64,000 nucleotides of DNA from Vibrio cholerae (GTDB lineage Bacteria > Actinomycetota > Actinomycetes > Actinomycetales > Micrococcaceae), in the NCBI GenBank assembly GCA_009728235.1, contig WNZI01000005.1, positions 93,237-157,236 on the forward strand, read 5' to 3'. This document shows, in pieces, positions 63,634 to 64,000 of the stretch. Position 1 is the stretch's first letter. The number at the start of each line of letters is the position of its first letter. Position numbers and translations under genes: made by a program. Below the pieces are notes generated by a model. It saw nothing but the letters and a program-made list of their open reading frames with translations. It made no database searches and had not been told where the DNA came from.

Positions 63634-64000
63634 TCAGTGGGTGCGCCGTGGACGGCGGGGCTGGGATACCACGGCGATCCCGAGCGCCAGGGCGACGGCC
63701 ACCAGGCTCAGGATCCCGGCGGCCACGTAGCGCGGTGAGGGGCCGGTGGCAGCACCGACCGTCGCGTCCGCGACGGCCTCGTCGGCCTGGGTCTGCAGCG
63801 TGCCGGACGGGCTCGGCAGCAGGCGCGTGGAGGTGGGCGACGACGATGACGGCCGGTCCGCTGTGGGGCCCTCGAGGCCGGCAACACCGACGGCTTCGTC
63901 CACCGCGGGCTGCGGGCGCTCCGGCGCGGGCGATGCGGTCGTGGCCGGTTCTGCTGCCGGAGCGGATGGTTCCCCGGAGGGCGCCGGGTCCGTGCTCGGT
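63634..64000 (-). CDS. C-terminus of a Pro/Ala-rich membrane-anchored protein, cut by the right window edge
   Basis: The minus-strand frame is open to the edge and ends at 63634. About 120 residues are visible: a Pro/Ala/Thr/Ser-rich region (PSAPAAEPATTASPAPERPQ and on to SPTSTRLLPSPSG), then one membrane helix YVAAGILSLVAVALALGIAVV and a basic cytoplasmic tail QPRRPRRTH. This is the layout of a surface protein anchored at its C-terminus; the functional domain lies outside the window. An internal GTG at 63903 is not needed as the start. Confidence 0.6.
   Translation of the reverse strand, partial: PSTDPAPSGEPSAPAAEPATTASPAPERPQPAVDEAVGVAGLEGPTADRPSSSSPTSTRLLPSPSGTLQTQADEAVADATVGAATGPSPRYVAAGILSLVAVALALGIAVVSQPRRPRRTH

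Noticed and set aside
1..64000. CRISPR array, prophage, integrase or insertion sequence
   Set aside because: No regularly spaced repeats, no transposase or integrase motif and no attachment-type duplication were seen; the relics at 12373 are explained by gene decay.

Overview
The window is chromosomal DNA of a high-GC Gram-positive bacterium, most likely an Arthrobacter-like member of the Actinobacteria (Micrococcales). The evidence is strongly G/C-ending codon use, lipobox-anchored ABC binding proteins, many GTG starts, the actinobacterial trio histidine phosphatase / DUF3090 / SCO1664-family protein, and a dense set of sugar-uptake loci with their own local regulators. I saw no rRNA, tRNA, CRISPR array, prophage or intact insertion sequence. 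Nothing was computed; family calls are from reading the translations.

Layout. 1-970 is a patchwork with less G+C than the rest: the first codons of a P-loop ATPase leaving the left edge, then a manganese (yybP-ykoY type) riboswitch in front of a terC gene that breaks off after about 89 codons. 969-2275 encodes a trypsin-like lipoprotein. 2577-7035 is a catabolic cassette (GntP permease, class III CoA-transferase, HMG-CoA-lyase family enzyme, convergent IclR regulator), followed by a NitT/TauT-type ABC importer, an MFS carrier and a quinone-oxidoreductase-like enzyme (7191-12252). 12253-13042 is gene debris holding relics of a second tpiA-rpiB pair. 13043-15075 is the conserved actinobacterial trio; 15177-17922 is a TetR / SDR / esterase unit with a perfect palindromic operator.

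19277-30003 is an amino-sugar locus: NagA, NagB, a DeoR regulator, a class II aldolase, a PfkB kinase, a ROK kinase and a SIS-domain protein on the minus strand, diverging from a three-gene sugar ABC importer plus CutC. The enzyme set fits GalNAc/GlcNAc breakdown through tagatose 1,6-bisphosphate. 30695-38273 is a tetrose/tetritol-type locus (RpiB-like and TPI-like isomerases, a DhaK-DhaL-type kinase, a 3-hydroxyacyl-CoA-dehydrogenase-like enzyme, a GntR regulator, a GntP permease and a TIM-barrel enzyme), with the same TCCTATAGG operator in both promoters. 38345-46855 is a LacI-controlled importer joined to two Gfo/Idh oxidoreductases, a TIM-barrel isomerase and a ThuA-domain protein, the gene set expected for a 3-keto-glycoside pathway. 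46899-51766 holds a two-component system, a serine hydrolase and an ABC exporter. 51879-58766 groups a GH18-like secreted protein, a cellulose-synthase-like glycosyltransferase and a PAS-GGDEF-EAL protein, which suggests a c-di-GMP-linked surface polysaccharide. The right end has SelO, a FrnE-like DsbA protein, a luciferase-like monooxygenase, three small proteins and a Fur-family regulator with a palindromic box.

One pattern runs through the window. Nine genes are interrupted, and in each case restoring one or two G or C bases in a GC-rich run gives back the full family sequence. This looks more like systematic indel error in the sequence than true gene decay. The terC truncation and the tpiA-rpiB relics, by contrast, look real.
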